Shown piece after piece: positions 1 through 7,988 of a DNA stretch of 64,000 nucleotides. The number at the start of each line of letters is the position of its first letter. Positions within the stretch are counted from its first letter, which is position 1. The notes beneath the pieces were generated by a model, which did no database searches, had not been told where the DNA came from, and saw only the letters and a list, made by a program, of their open reading frames with translations. The position numbers and the translations under genes are program-made. Where the stretch lies: NCBI RefSeq assembly GCF_000719335.1, contig NZ_JOGB01000003.1, forward strand, positions 186,001 to 250,000, written 5' to 3'. The DNA is from Streptomyces sp. NRRL S-87 (GTDB taxonomy: Bacteria > Actinomycetota > Actinomycetes > Streptomycetales > Streptomycetaceae).

Positions 1-1242
1 GGAGTCGGCGTGCCCCTGGTCGGTGGCGCGCTCGCCCGTCGGGCGGAGCGGCGGCTGGCCCCCGCCCGCGGCGAACTCGCCACCCAGGTGGCCGACCTCC
101 TCGCCGGCACCGCCGAGCTCACCGTGGCCGGCGCCCTGGAGGAGCGGAAGGCGGGCGTGCGCGGTGCCGACACGACGCTGACCGGCATCGCCCGGCGGGG
201 CGCCGCCGCCACCGGCCTGGGGGCGGGCCTGTCCGCCCTCGTGTGCGGGCTGACCGTGGTCTGCGCGGCCCTCGTCGGCGTCGGCGCGGTCCGTGCCGGG
301 AGCCTGTCCGGTGTGGCCCTCGCGGTCGTCGTGCTCACTCCGCTGGCCGCCTTCGAGGCGGTCGCCGGGCTGCCCCTCGCCGTGCAGTACCGGCAGCGGG
401 TGGGGCGCAGTGCGGAGCGGGTGTTCGAGGTGCTCGACTCCCCCGCGCCGGTGCGTACGGAATCCCCCGTCCCGCCGCCGGCCTCGCCCTTCCCGGTCCG
501 CCTCGCCGGGCTCACCGCCCGCCACGCCGGTCAGGAGGCCGACGCCCTGCGCGGTGTCGACCTCGTCCTCGAACGCGGCCGCCGCATCGCCGTCGTCGGT
601 GCCTCGGGAGCCGGCAAGACCACGCTCGCCCAGGTCCTGCTCCGCTTCGTGGACACCTGCACGGGGGCGTACACCCTGGGGGGCACGGACGTGCGGGACC
701 TCGACGACGACGCGGTGCGGCGGTTCGTGGGCCTGTGTGCCCAGGACGCCCACATCTTCGACAGCTCCGTGCGCGAGAACCTCCGGCTGGCCAGGACCGG
801 CGCCACCGACGCCGAGCTGCGCGCGGCCCTCGCCGCCGCCCGGCTCCCCCTCGACCTCGACACCCTCGTCGGCGAGCACGGCGAGCGGATCTCCGGTGGT
901 CAGCGACAGCGCCTCGCGCTGGCCCGGGCGCTGCTCGCCGACTTCCCCGTACTCGTCCTCGACGAGCCGGCCGAGCACCTCGACCTCGCCACGGCGGACG
1001 CCCTGACGGCCGACCTGCTGGCCGCGACCGAGGGCCGTACGACGGTGCTGATCACCCACCGGCTGGCCGGCCTCGACGCCGTCGACGAGGTGCTCGTCCT
1101 CGACGGCGGCCGGATCGTGCAGCGCGGACCGTACGGGGCACTCGCCGCGGCGGACGGCCCACTGCGCCGGATGCTGGAACGCGAGCGCCGGACGGAGGCC
1201 CTGCTGGGGGGCAGCGGAGCGGGCGCGCCCGCTCCGGTCTAG
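1..1242 (+). CDS. cydCD: CydC/CydCD-type thiol-reductant ABC exporter, C-terminal part (5' end outside window)
   Basis: The reading frame is open from the first base, so the start lies upstream; the GTG at 10 is internal. Counting from the first visible codon, residues 1-140 are the end of a transmembrane domain with hydrophobic helices. The nucleotide-binding domain follows: Walker A GASGAGKTT near 200, signature SGGQRQ near 298, Walker B VLVLDEP near 317 and an H-loop (LITHR). An alternating membrane-ATPase layout of this sequence type fits CydC, the partner of CydD that exports cysteine/glutathione needed to assemble cytochrome bd oxidase. Streptomyces commonly fuse CydD and CydC in one chain, which would explain the missing start, but this cannot be seen here. 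Other lipid or peptide exporters of the same fold are possible. Confidence 0.75.
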   Translation, partial: GVGVPLVGGALARRAERRLAPARGELATQVADLLAGTAELTVAGALEERKAGVRGADTTLTGIARRGAAATGLGAGLSALVCGLTVVCAALVGVGAVRAGSLSGVALAVVVLTPLAAFEAVAGLPLAVQYRQRVGRSAERVFEVLDSPAPVRTESPVPPPASPFPVRLAGLTARHAGQEADALRGVDLVLERGRRIAVVGASGAGKTTLAQVLLRFVDTCTGAYTLGGTDVRDLDDDAVRRFVGLCAQDAHIFDSSVRENLRLARTGATDAELRAALAAARLPLDLDTLVGEHGERISGGQRQRLALARALLADFPVLVLDEPAEHLDLATADALTADLLAATEGRTTVLITHRLAGLDAVDEVLVLDGGRIVQRGPYGALAAADGPLRRMLERERRTEALLGGSGAGAPAPV

Positions 1243-1251
1243 TCGAGGTGC

Positions 1252-1285
1252 GGGCGCTCCCGCGCGAGCAACTGCGGGAACGCCC
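1252..1285 (+). terminator. hairpin after the Cyd exporter
   Basis: A 12-base inverted repeat (1252-1263 with 1274-1285) with one mismatch and a 10-base loop sits 9 bases after the stop codon. There is no T-run, as is usual in this GC-rich DNA. It probably separates the exporter from the kinase gene. Confidence 0.5.
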
Positions 1286-1325
1286 ACCCCGGTCTGGTCG
1301 ACTTTCCCCGGCAAAACGGACTAAC

Positions 1326-1331
1326 TACTCT
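1326..1331 (+). promoter_or_regulatory. -10 element (TACTCT) for leaderless GAF kinase mRNA
   Basis: A TANNNT hexamer lies 7 bases before the ATG at 1339, which would place transcription start on the start codon. No Shine-Dalgarno of normal spacing is present except a weak AAGG. Confidence 0.5.
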
Positions 1332-1338
1332 CAAGGTC

Positions 1339-3069
1339 ATGTCAGTGCAGGAGCCACAGGAGTCCCCCGGTCCGCTCGAGGCCGCAGCGCAGGCGACCCG
1401 GAGCCTCCAGGGCCTGTCGACCGAGCTCACCGCGCGGGTGCCGCAGCTGCTGGAGGCCATGCGCTCGGTCGGGACCGGACTCGAACTGCACTCCACGCTC
1501 GACCGGATCTGCGAGACCGCGGCCGAGCTGGCCGGCGCCCGGTACGCGGCCATCGGGGTCGTGGACGTCGAGGGCCCGGGCCTGTCGGACTTCGTCACGT
1601 ACGGCATCGACGACGAGCGCGCCCGGCTCATCGGCCACCGGCCCGACGGCCAACGCGGCCTGCTCGGCGCCCTGATCAAGCACCCGGAGCCGGTCCGGCT
1701 GGCCGACCTCACCACCGACCCGCGCTCGGCCGGGTTCCCGCCCCACCACCCGCCGATGCGCACGTTCCTCGGCGTCCCCATCCGGGTCCAGGGCGAGATC
1801 TTCGGCAACCTCTACCTGGCGGAGAAGCACGACGGCGAGCAGTTCAACGACTACGACCTGCACATGGTCCGGGTACTGGCCACCGAGGCCGGGATCGCCA
1901 TCGGCAACGCGCGCCTCTACGAGGCCGCGACCCAGCGCGAGCGGTGGATCGACGGGTCGGTGGCGGTCACCACGGCCCTGCTGTCGGGTGGCGACGCCGA
2001 CGACGCCCTGGCCGTGGTCGCCGAGCAGGCCCGCCACCTGGCCGATTCGGCGGCCGGGATCGTGATGCTGCCGGCCGAGGAGGGCGGGATGGAGATCGTC
2101 GCGGTCTCCTCCGAGCGGCCCTCCTCGGCGTTGGGCCTGCTCGTCCCGGAGGAGAGCGCGGTGGTGCGCGCCCTGCTGGCGGGCCGGCCGGTGGTGGTGG
2201 AGGACGCGGCCGGCGATCCCCGCATGATCACCAAGCTCGCCAGTGAGTACGGGCCCTGCATGATGCTGCCGCTGCAGAGCGGCGGCCGCGTGCTCGGCGC
2301 CCTGGTCACCCCGCGGGCCCGCGGGCGGCGGCCCTTCACGGAGGCGGAGCGCACGCTGGCCACGCAGTTCGCGTCCCAGGCGGCGCTCGCGCTGATGATG
2401 GCCGAGGCGCAGCGGGACCGGGAGCGGTTGGCGGTCTTCGAGGACCGCGACCGGATCGCGCGGGACCTGCACGACCTCGTGATCCAGCGGCTGTTCGCCA
2501 CCGGGATGATGCTGGAGGGCGCCCAGCGCCGGTCGGTCGTCCCGGAGGTGCAGGACGGGGTCGGCAAGGCCGTCGACGAGCTGGACGTGACGATCCAGGA
2601 GATCCGCACCGCGATCTTCGCGCTCCAGCAGGGGCCGGCCGAGGCGCCCTCGGGGCTGCGGACCCGCGTGTTGAGGGAGATCAACATGGCGGCCGTACCG
2701 CTGGGGTTCAAGCCCTCGCACCGCTTCCTCGGTGCGGTGGACACGGTGGTCGGCGAGCTGGTCGGCAAGAACCTCATCGCGGCGCTGCGGGAGGCCCTGT
2801 CGAACGCCTTCCGGCACGCGGAGGCGGGACGCATCGAGGTCGTGGTGGACGCTGCGGCCAGGCTGGCGGACGGGCGGCCGGCGGTCCGCCTGGAGGTGGC
2901 CGACGACGGGGTGGGGATCCCGGAGGGAGGGCGCCGCAGCGGGCTGCGCAACCTGCGCCGGCGGGCCGAGTCGCTGGGCGGGAGCAGCTGGTACGGGGCG
3001 GGCATCCGGGCGGACGGCGGGGGGACGCGGGTGGTGTGGGAGGTGCCGGTCGAGAGGGGTGCGGGGTGA
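1339..3069 (+). CDS. Double-GAF sensor histidine kinase, DevS/DosT-like
   Basis: 576 residues. GAF-A (about 55-195) contains the run GFPPHHPPMRTFLGVP, which closely resembles the heme pocket segment of mycobacterial DevS/DosT; H137 in HPPM is the candidate heme ligand. GAF-B covers about 215-355. A HisKA_3 dimerisation domain has the phospho-acceptor in DLHD (H378), and the ATPase has an N box (ALREALSNAFRHA, near 482) and DDGVGIP. No transmembrane segment is seen, so it is cytosolic. It follows the CydCD exporter gene on the same strand after a hairpin. A gas or redox input is a reasonable inference. No response regulator gene is adjacent, so it may be an orphan kinase. Confidence 0.88.
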   Translation: MSVQEPQESPGPLEAAAQATRSLQGLSTELTARVPQLLEAMRSVGTGLELHSTLDRICETAAELAGARYAAIGVVDVEGPGLSDFVTYGIDDERARLIGHRPDGQRGLLGALIKHPEPVRLADLTTDPRSAGFPPHHPPMRTFLGVPIRVQGEIFGNLYLAEKHDGEQFNDYDLHMVRVLATEAGIAIGNARLYEAATQRERWIDGSVAVTTALLSGGDADDALAVVAEQARHLADSAAGIVMLPAEEGGMEIVAVSSERPSSALGLLVPEESAVVRALLAGRPVVVEDAAGDPRMITKLASEYGPCMMLPLQSGGRVLGALVTPRARGRRPFTEAERTLATQFASQAALALMMAEAQRDRERLAVFEDRDRIARDLHDLVIQRLFATGMMLEGAQRRSVVPEVQDGVGKAVDELDVTIQEIRTAIFALQQGPAEAPSGLRTRVLREINMAAVPLGFKPSHRFLGAVDTVVGELVGKNLIAALREALSNAFRHAEAGRIEVVVDAAARLADGRPAVRLEVADDGVGIPEGGRRSGLRNLRRRAESLGGSSWYGAGIRADGGGTRVVWEVPVERGAG

Positions 3070-3212
3070 GGGCTGCTGGTTGCGGGCCGGTGGCGGGGTG
3101 AGCTCGCTTCGGGGGGCGGCTCCCGCCGGCACTGCCGAGGACGCGGCCGCCTGGGTCGGAGGGCGGGTCGGGCCGGGCGGAGTGTCGAGGGGCTGCCGCG
3201 CCGACGGGGCCG

Positions 3213-4073
3213 TCAGGCTCCCTCGGCCAGCGCGACGAGCCGCTCGATGACGACCGCCACGCCGTCCTCCTCGTTGGCCAGGGTCTGCCCGGAGGCGGCC
3301 TCGACGACGTCGGGGTGCGCGTTGCCCATGGCGTACGAGGTGCCGGCCCAGGTGAGCATCTCGATGTCGTTCGGCATGTCCCCGAAGGCCACGACCTCCT
3401 CGGGGCGGATCCCGCGCTCGGCGCAGCACAGGGCGAGGGTGCTCGCCTTGGAGACGCCCAGGCCGCTGACCTCCAGCAGGGCGGTCGGGCTGGACCGCGT
3501 GATGGAGGCGTGCCGGCCGGCGGCGGCGCGGGCCACGGCGAGGAACTCGTCGGGGGCCAGCTCGGTGTGGTGGGCGAGCAGCTTGAGCACCGGGGCCTCG
3601 CTGTGGTCGGTGCGCAGGAGCTTCTCGGCGGTGGCCACGGTGGCGCCCGGGTCGAGGAAGAAGGGCGGGTAGTGCGGTTCGTAGTGGATGCCGGTGGCCA
3701 GTTCCACGGCGAACGAGGTGCCGGGGGCGGCGGCGCGCAGGGCGTGCACCACGTCCAGGGCGGTCGGGCGGGGCAGTTCCCGCACCTCGATGATCCTTCC
3801 ACCGGCGTGCAGGTCCACGACGGCGGCGCCGTTCGCGCAGATCGCGAGGCCGTGGCCGTGGACGTGGGCGCTGACGACGTCCATCCAGCGGGCCGGCCGG
3901 CCGGTGACGAAGAAGACCTCGATGCCCGCCGCCTCGGCGGCGGCGAGGGCGGCGATCGTGCGCTCGGAGACGGACTTGTCGTCGCGGAGCAGGGTGCCGT
4001 CGAGGTCGGTGGCGATCAGCCGGGGGGCCGTCGGGTGCTGGGGGGCTGCGGTCACGGCTCCATCTTCGCCCAT
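3213..4073 (-). CDS. HAD-superfamily phosphatase, Cof subfamily
   Basis: 286 residues from ATG at 4073. A GTG at 4055 is an equally possible start. HAD motif I is DLDGTLL (D23, D25), and motif [11 protein letters not shown] lies near 231, with the large cap typical of Cof/YidA proteins in between. These are cytosolic Mg-dependent phosphatases acting on sugar phosphates, FMN or PLP; the substrate cannot be told from sequence. The gene converges with the GAF kinase and stands alone. A second protein of the same family is encoded at 15305-16111, coupled to serS. Confidence 0.88.
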   Translation of the reverse strand: MGEDGAVTAAPQHPTAPRLIATDLDGTLLRDDKSVSERTIAALAAAEAAGIEVFFVTGRPARWMDVVSAHVHGHGLAICANGAAVVDLHAGGRIIEVRELPRPTALDVVHALRAAAPGTSFAVELATGIHYEPHYPPFFLDPGATVATAEKLLRTDHSEAPVLKLLAHHTELAPDEFLAVARAAAGRHASITRSSPTALLEVSGLGVSKASTLALCCAERGIRPEEVVAFGDMPNDIEMLTWAGTSYAMGNAHPDVVEAASGQTLANEEDGVAVVIERLVALAEGA

Positions 4074-4168
4074 GGCGGCGAGTGGCCGGGCGGGAGGCCC
4101 GGGATCGGCGCCTGCCGACCGCGCGGGCGGGGACCGGGGCCGGCCCCCCCCGCCCGCGCGGGGAGCGG

Positions 4169-5071
4169 TCAGGCGTCGAGCTGGGCCAGGGCCTCGGTGG
4201 CGATCCGCTCGAAGACCGGCTGGTCGGCGGCGAACGGGGTGTCCGCGATCGGCCAGTGGATCACGAGCTCGGTGAAGCCGAGGTCCCGCTGGCGGCCGGC
4301 GAAGTCGACGAACGCGTCGACCGACTCCAGCGGGCGGGAGCGGTCCGGGGTGAACCCGGTCAGCAGGATCCGGTCGAGTTCCCGGGGGTCCCGGCCGACG
4401 TCGGCGCAGGCCTTCTCCAGCTTCTCGGCCTGGCCGCGCAGCGCCTCGTCCGACTGCTCGGGGGTGCCGTCCTCGAACAGCTTCGGGTCCCCGGTGGTCA
4501 CCCAGGCCTGGCCGTGGCGGGCGGCGAGCCGCAGTCCGCGCGGGCCGGTCGCGGCCACGGCGAAGGGCAGTCGCGGGCGCTGTACGCAGCCGGGGACGTT
4601 GCGGGCCTCGACGGCGGAGTAGTGCGTGCCCTCGTGGCTGACCGCGCCCTCGGTGAGCAGCCGGTCGAGCAGGGGCAGGAACTCGCCGAAGCGGTCGGCG
4701 CGCTCGCGCGGGGTCCAGGGTTCCTGGCCCAGGGCGGTGGCGTCGAAGCCGTTGCCGCCGGCGCCGATGCCGAGGGTGACCCGGCCGCCGGAGATGTCGT
4801 CGAGGGAGATGAGCTCCTTGGCGAGGGTCACCGGGTGGCGGAAGTTGGGCGAGGTCACCAGGGTGCCCAGGCGGAGCCGGGAGGTGGCGGCCGCGGCGGC
4901 CGTCAGCGTCGGGATCGCGCCGAACCACGGTCCGTCCCGGAACGGCACGCGCCAGGAGAGGTGGTCGTAGGTGTAGGCGGCGTGGAAGCCGAGGGCCTCG
5001 GCGTGCTGCCACTTTTCGCGGCCACCCGCGTGCCAGCGCTGGACGGGAAGGATCACGGTACTCAAACGCAT
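4169..5071 (-). CDS. LLM-class F420-dependent oxidoreductase
   Basis: 300 residues with the luciferase-like TIM-barrel pattern: a conserved start ([11 protein letters not shown]), the segment [43 protein letters not shown], and the late WVTTGDP and FTELVIHWP strands. This family uses reduced F420, less often FMN, for hydride transfer. Streptomyces make F420, so that is the favoured cofactor. A TACGCT hexamer 7 bases before the ATG suggests leaderless transcription. It is oriented toward the HAD gene, which is about 95 bases away. The substrate is unknown. Confidence 0.88.
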   Translation of the reverse strand: MRLSTVILPVQRWHAGGREKWQHAEALGFHAAYTYDHLSWRVPFRDGPWFGAIPTLTAAAAATSRLRLGTLVTSPNFRHPVTLAKELISLDDISGGRVTLGIGAGGNGFDATALGQEPWTPRERADRFGEFLPLLDRLLTEGAVSHEGTHYSAVEARNVPGCVQRPRLPFAVAATGPRGLRLAARHGQAWVTTGDPKLFEDGTPEQSDEALRGQAEKLEKACADVGRDPRELDRILLTGFTPDRSRPLESVDAFVDFAGRQRDLGFTELVIHWPIADTPFAADQPVFERIATEALAQLDA

Positions 5072-5078
5072 GCTGTCG

Positions 5079-5084
5079 AGCGTA
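5079..5084 (-). promoter_or_regulatory. -10 element (TACGCT) for the F420 oxidoreductase
   Basis: A TANNNT hexamer on the minus strand, 7 bases before the ATG at 5071. There is no Shine-Dalgarno in the gap, consistent with a leaderless mRNA. Confidence 0.5.
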
Positions 5085-5137
5085 CGTGGTCGGTGGCTCG
5101 ATCCTTTCGGTCCCGGGGGGCCCGGGGCCGCAGGAGC

Positions 5138-5677
5138 TCAGGGGAAGCGCAGGAACTGCGGCGGTACCGCGTCCACCAGCCACACCCCGTTGGCGCTGAT
5201 CCGGAAGACGTGCCCGGCCGCCCGCATGGCCCCGGCGTCGACGCCCAGCACCACCGGGCGGCCCCGGCGGGCGCCCACGCGCGTCGCGGTCTCGCGGTCC
5301 GCCGAGAGGTGCACGTGGTGGCGGGCCATGGGGCGCAGGCCCTCCGTCCGGATCGCGGCCAGCACCGCGGGCACCGTGCCGTGGTAGAGGTACGCCGGCG
5401 GCTCGGCCTCCGGGAGGCCGAGGTCCACCGCCACCGTGTGGCCCTGGTTGGCACGGATGCGGGTGCCCTCGACGGCGAAGCGCTGCTTGTCGTTGGCGGC
5501 GACCACGTGGTCGAGCTCGGCCCGGGTGAGGGGGAAGCCGTGCGCGGCGGCGGCCGCCAGGAGGTCGTCGATCTCCACCCAGCCCTGTGGGTCGAGCGCC
5601 AGTCCGATGCGTTCCGGCTGGTGGCGCAGGTGTTTCGAGACGTATTTCGAGACCTTGACGGTGCGGCGTTCGTCCAT
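5138..5677 (-). CDS. kptA: RNA 2'-phosphotransferase (Tpt1/KptA)
   Basis: 179 residues, a normal length for KptA. Family features are [12 protein letters not shown] near 11-21, the GWVEIDDLL winged-helix segment, YLYHGT, RHHVHLS and the terminal [13 protein letters not shown]. KptA moves a 2'-phosphate from RNA to NAD+, giving ADP-ribose 1'',2''-cyclic phosphate. In eukaryotes this finishes tRNA splicing; bacteria lack that pathway, so the natural substrate here is unknown. The start ATG at 5677 has no obvious Shine-Dalgarno. The gene is divergent from the aquaporin gene across a 248-base gap containing an AT-rich patch (5760-5785). Confidence 0.9.
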   Translation of the reverse strand: MDERRTVKVSKYVSKHLRHQPERIGLALDPQGWVEIDDLLAAAAAHGFPLTRAELDHVVAANDKQRFAVEGTRIRANQGHTVAVDLGLPEAEPPAYLYHGTVPAVLAAIRTEGLRPMARHHVHLSADRETATRVGARRGRPVVLGVDAGAMRAAGHVFRISANGVWLVDAVPPQFLRFP

Positions 5678-5759
5678 GGACCCAGCGTGCCGGGCCGAAG
5701 GGCCACGCGGCACGTCCTTTTCGCCGGTTCCTTCGTGGGGGACCCCCCTAGTCGACTTC

Positions 5760-5785
5760 CAAGATACGAAATATATTTTCCGTTG
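5760..5785. other. AT-rich island between kptA and the aquaporin gene
   Basis: About 20 of 26 bases are A or T, including AAATATATTTT, inside DNA that is otherwise about 70% GC. It sits in the divergent kptA/aquaporin gap and could be a promoter core or an operator. No recognised motif was identified. Confidence 0.4.
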
Positions 5786-5925
5786 CCGCCCGGCTCCGTC
5801 GACCCTCTCCGGTCCTGACGGCGCGTCCCCGGTTCCGCCGAGGACGCGCCTCGGCATCCCGCGCTCCGATCCACCGTGATCCGCCGCGTCCCGACGCGGT
5901 CCCGCCGCCCGAAGGGGGAACACCC

Positions 5926-6663
5926 ATGTCCGCAACCGCTCCGCTGCCACGCCGGATCGCCGCCGAGTTCACGGGGACCGCCGCCCTGGTGGCGGTCGTG
6001 ATCGGCTCCGGCATCCAGGCCTCCGCGCTCAGCCGCGACACCGCAGTGGCCCTGCTGGCCAACTCGCTCGCCTCGGCGATCGGCCTGGGGCTGCTCGTCA
6101 CCCTGCTGGGGCCGCTGTCGGGGGCCCACCTCAACCCCGTGGTCACGCTCGTCGCCTGGTGGGACGGGCGCTCCGGCGGCGACGGCATCGGCTGGCGCGG
6201 GGGCCTGGCGTACGTGGTCGCGCAGACGGCCGGCGCGATCTCCGGCGCGGTGTTGGCGGAGGCCATGTTCGGCCGGGAGCCCGGCGTCTTCGCCACCCAG
6301 GTGCGGGCGGGCGGGCATCTGCTGGTCGGCGAGGTCGTGGCCACGGCCGGGCTCGTGCTGGTGATCCAGGGGCTCGGGCGCATCGGCCGCGCCCGACTGG
6401 TGCCGGCGGCGGTGGCCGCGTACATCGCCGCGGCGATCTGGTTCACGTCCTCCGGCTCGTTCGCCAACCCCGCGGGGACGGTGGGCCGGGCCTTCAGCGA
6501 CTCCTTCGCCGGGATCGCGCCCGTCTCGCTGCCGGGGTTCGTCGCGGCGCAGTTGGCCGGCGGCGTGCTCGGGATCGTGCTGTCGGTGGTGCTGTACGGG
6601 CCGACGCGGGCCCGGGAGGCGCAGGTCACCTCCATCAACACCCCGTTCCGCGCCGCGAGTTGA
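5926..6663 (+). CDS. Aquaporin / MIP-family channel
   Basis: 245 residues with six hydrophobic segments. The first pore box is AHLNPVVT (NPV, near 69) and the second is SFANPAGT (near 179). The Arg that normally follows the second NPA and forms the aromatic/arginine filter is replaced by Gly, so selectivity probably differs from a classical water channel. The start ATG at 5926 is preceded by AAGGGGGAA. The gene is monocistronic, and convergent with the MerR gene. Related proteins in Streptomyces often sit in arsenic operons, but no ars gene is visible here. Confidence 0.9.
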   Translation: MSATAPLPRRIAAEFTGTAALVAVVIGSGIQASALSRDTAVALLANSLASAIGLGLLVTLLGPLSGAHLNPVVTLVAWWDGRSGGDGIGWRGGLAYVVAQTAGAISGAVLAEAMFGREPGVFATQVRAGGHLLVGEVVATAGLVLVIQGLGRIGRARLVPAAVAAYIAAAIWFTSSGSFANPAGTVGRAFSDSFAGIAPVSLPGFVAAQLAGGVLGIVLSVVLYGPTRAREAQVTSINTPFRAAS

Positions 6664-6688
6664 CGCCTGCGCCGGTGGAGTCCGGTCG

Positions 6689-6778
6689 TTCTCCACAGCG
6701 AGGGGATGCTTATCCACAGCCTGTTTGGCGGTAATTGTCGTCGAATGCTCAAGCAGTCACGGCATCCCCTGTGGGTAA
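6689..6778. other. Small DnaA-box-like cluster between convergent genes
   Basis: TTCTCCACA (6689-6697, one mismatch) and TTATCCACA (6710-6718, exact) on the plus strand, and TTACCCACA on the minus strand (6770-6778, one mismatch). A 9-base inverted repeat, AGGGGATGC (6701-6709) with GCATCCCCT (6762-6770), brackets the central box. Confidence 0.45.
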
Positions 6779-6791
6779 ACCTGTGAGTTTG

Positions 6792-7748
6792 TCATTCACC
6801 CGGAAGGGTGGTCGTTCCGTTCCCTTCAGGGGCGTGCACGACCCGTGAGGCCAGCTCGTTCATCGTCCGGGCCTGGAGCTCCCGCTCCGTCGCGGCCCGG
6901 ACGAAGGCCGCCACGTGAGCCGGCCCCACCAGTTCCTGCACCGCCCGCACCGTCGCCCCGGGCAGTGCCACCGGCACCGGCCCGGCCGGCACCACCGCCG
7001 TCCCGGCGGCCGTCAGGTGCTGCTGCAGGTGCCGGGTGGCCTGCAGTCGCATCGCCCGGGCCAGTTCCGCGTCCACGGTCTGCTGGGCCAGCGGCCGCAG
7101 CCGCCGTACCAGCGCCGCCGCCTCGGCCGCGTCCGCGTCGGTGGGCGGGGTCGAGCCGAGGTAGCGGGCGAAGACGTGCTCCGTGGTGAACTCCAGGAAC
7201 CGGGCGGCGATCGACTCCACCTGCGCCCGCAGCTCGCGCAGGTGCCCGGTGACGGCGTCCAGCGGCACCCCGGCCGCGTACAGCTCGGCCGCCACTGCCA
7301 GCTCCTGCGGGCTGGGGACGAGGAACTCGTCCTCGCGCCCCGGCAGCCGCTCGAGCACCCCGAGCTCCACCGCTTCGTCCACCGCACGCTCGTCGGGCCG
7401 CCCGCCGAACCGCGCGTTCAGCTCCGCGCGGGAGATCCGGGCGGCCTCCTCGTCCGTCCAGGGACCGTGCACCTCGGCGACCAGGCCGAGGACGCCGCCC
7501 AGCCCGCGCCCCGCGTCCCACGCCTCCAGCAGCTCCTTGATGGAGGCCAGGGTGTAGCCGCGGTCGAGCAGGTCGGCGATCTGCCGCAGCCGGGCCAGGT
7601 GCGTGTCGCGGTACACGTTGGAGCGCCCGCGCCGCTCCGGCTTCGGCAGCAGACCGCGGTCCTGGTACGCCCGGATCGTGCGCACCGTCGCGCCGCTGTG
7701 GTGGGCCAGATCCTCGATCCGGTACTCGGCCACCGCCTGCTCGGACAC
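6792..7748 (-). CDS. MerR-family transcriptional regulator
   Basis: 318 residues from GTG at 7748, preceded by AGGGAG. The N-terminal winged helix is clear: YRIEDLAHHSGATVRTIRAY (about 9-28), then the RGLLPKP wing and the LASIKELL helix. The roughly 230-residue C-terminal region is long for the family and contains no cysteine cluster, so it is not a classical metal sensor; it is probably an effector-binding all-helical domain. The gene lies downstream of, and in the same direction as, the EphD-like operon, 240 bases away. Its target is unknown. Confidence 0.88.
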   Translation of the reverse strand: MSEQAVAEYRIEDLAHHSGATVRTIRAYQDRGLLPKPERRGRSNVYRDTHLARLRQIADLLDRGYTLASIKELLEAWDAGRGLGGVLGLVAEVHGPWTDEEAARISRAELNARFGGRPDERAVDEAVELGVLERLPGREDEFLVPSPQELAVAAELYAAGVPLDAVTGHLRELRAQVESIAARFLEFTTEHVFARYLGSTPPTDADAAEAAALVRRLRPLAQQTVDAELARAMRLQATRHLQQHLTAAGTAVVPAGPVPVALPGATVRAVQELVGPAHVAAFVRAATERELQARTMNELASRVVHAPEGNGTTTLPGE

Positions 7749-7988
7749 AACGCACTCCCTACGACATCGCCGCCCGGCCGGCCGCGCCGGCCTCGTCCGC
7801 CGCGGTCCGGGCGGCCGGTGGGGCCGCCAGGTACTCGACCGCTCCGCGCGGCGAGCCCTCCTGCGAGGGATGGTACGACCGGCGGATTGAGGCGGGTATG
7901 GCCGTGCCGCGCCCGGTGCGCGCGGCCGACCGTCCCGGGCGGGGCCGGCGCCCGGCCGGGAGGGTCGGCCGCCCGGCCCCGGCCCGGC

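Noticed and set aside
243..2246. Long Arg/Pro-rich frame over the exporter and kinase genes
   Set aside because: It is a shadow frame of high-GC coding DNA: extreme Arg/Pro/Gly composition, no domain, and it overlaps two clear genes.
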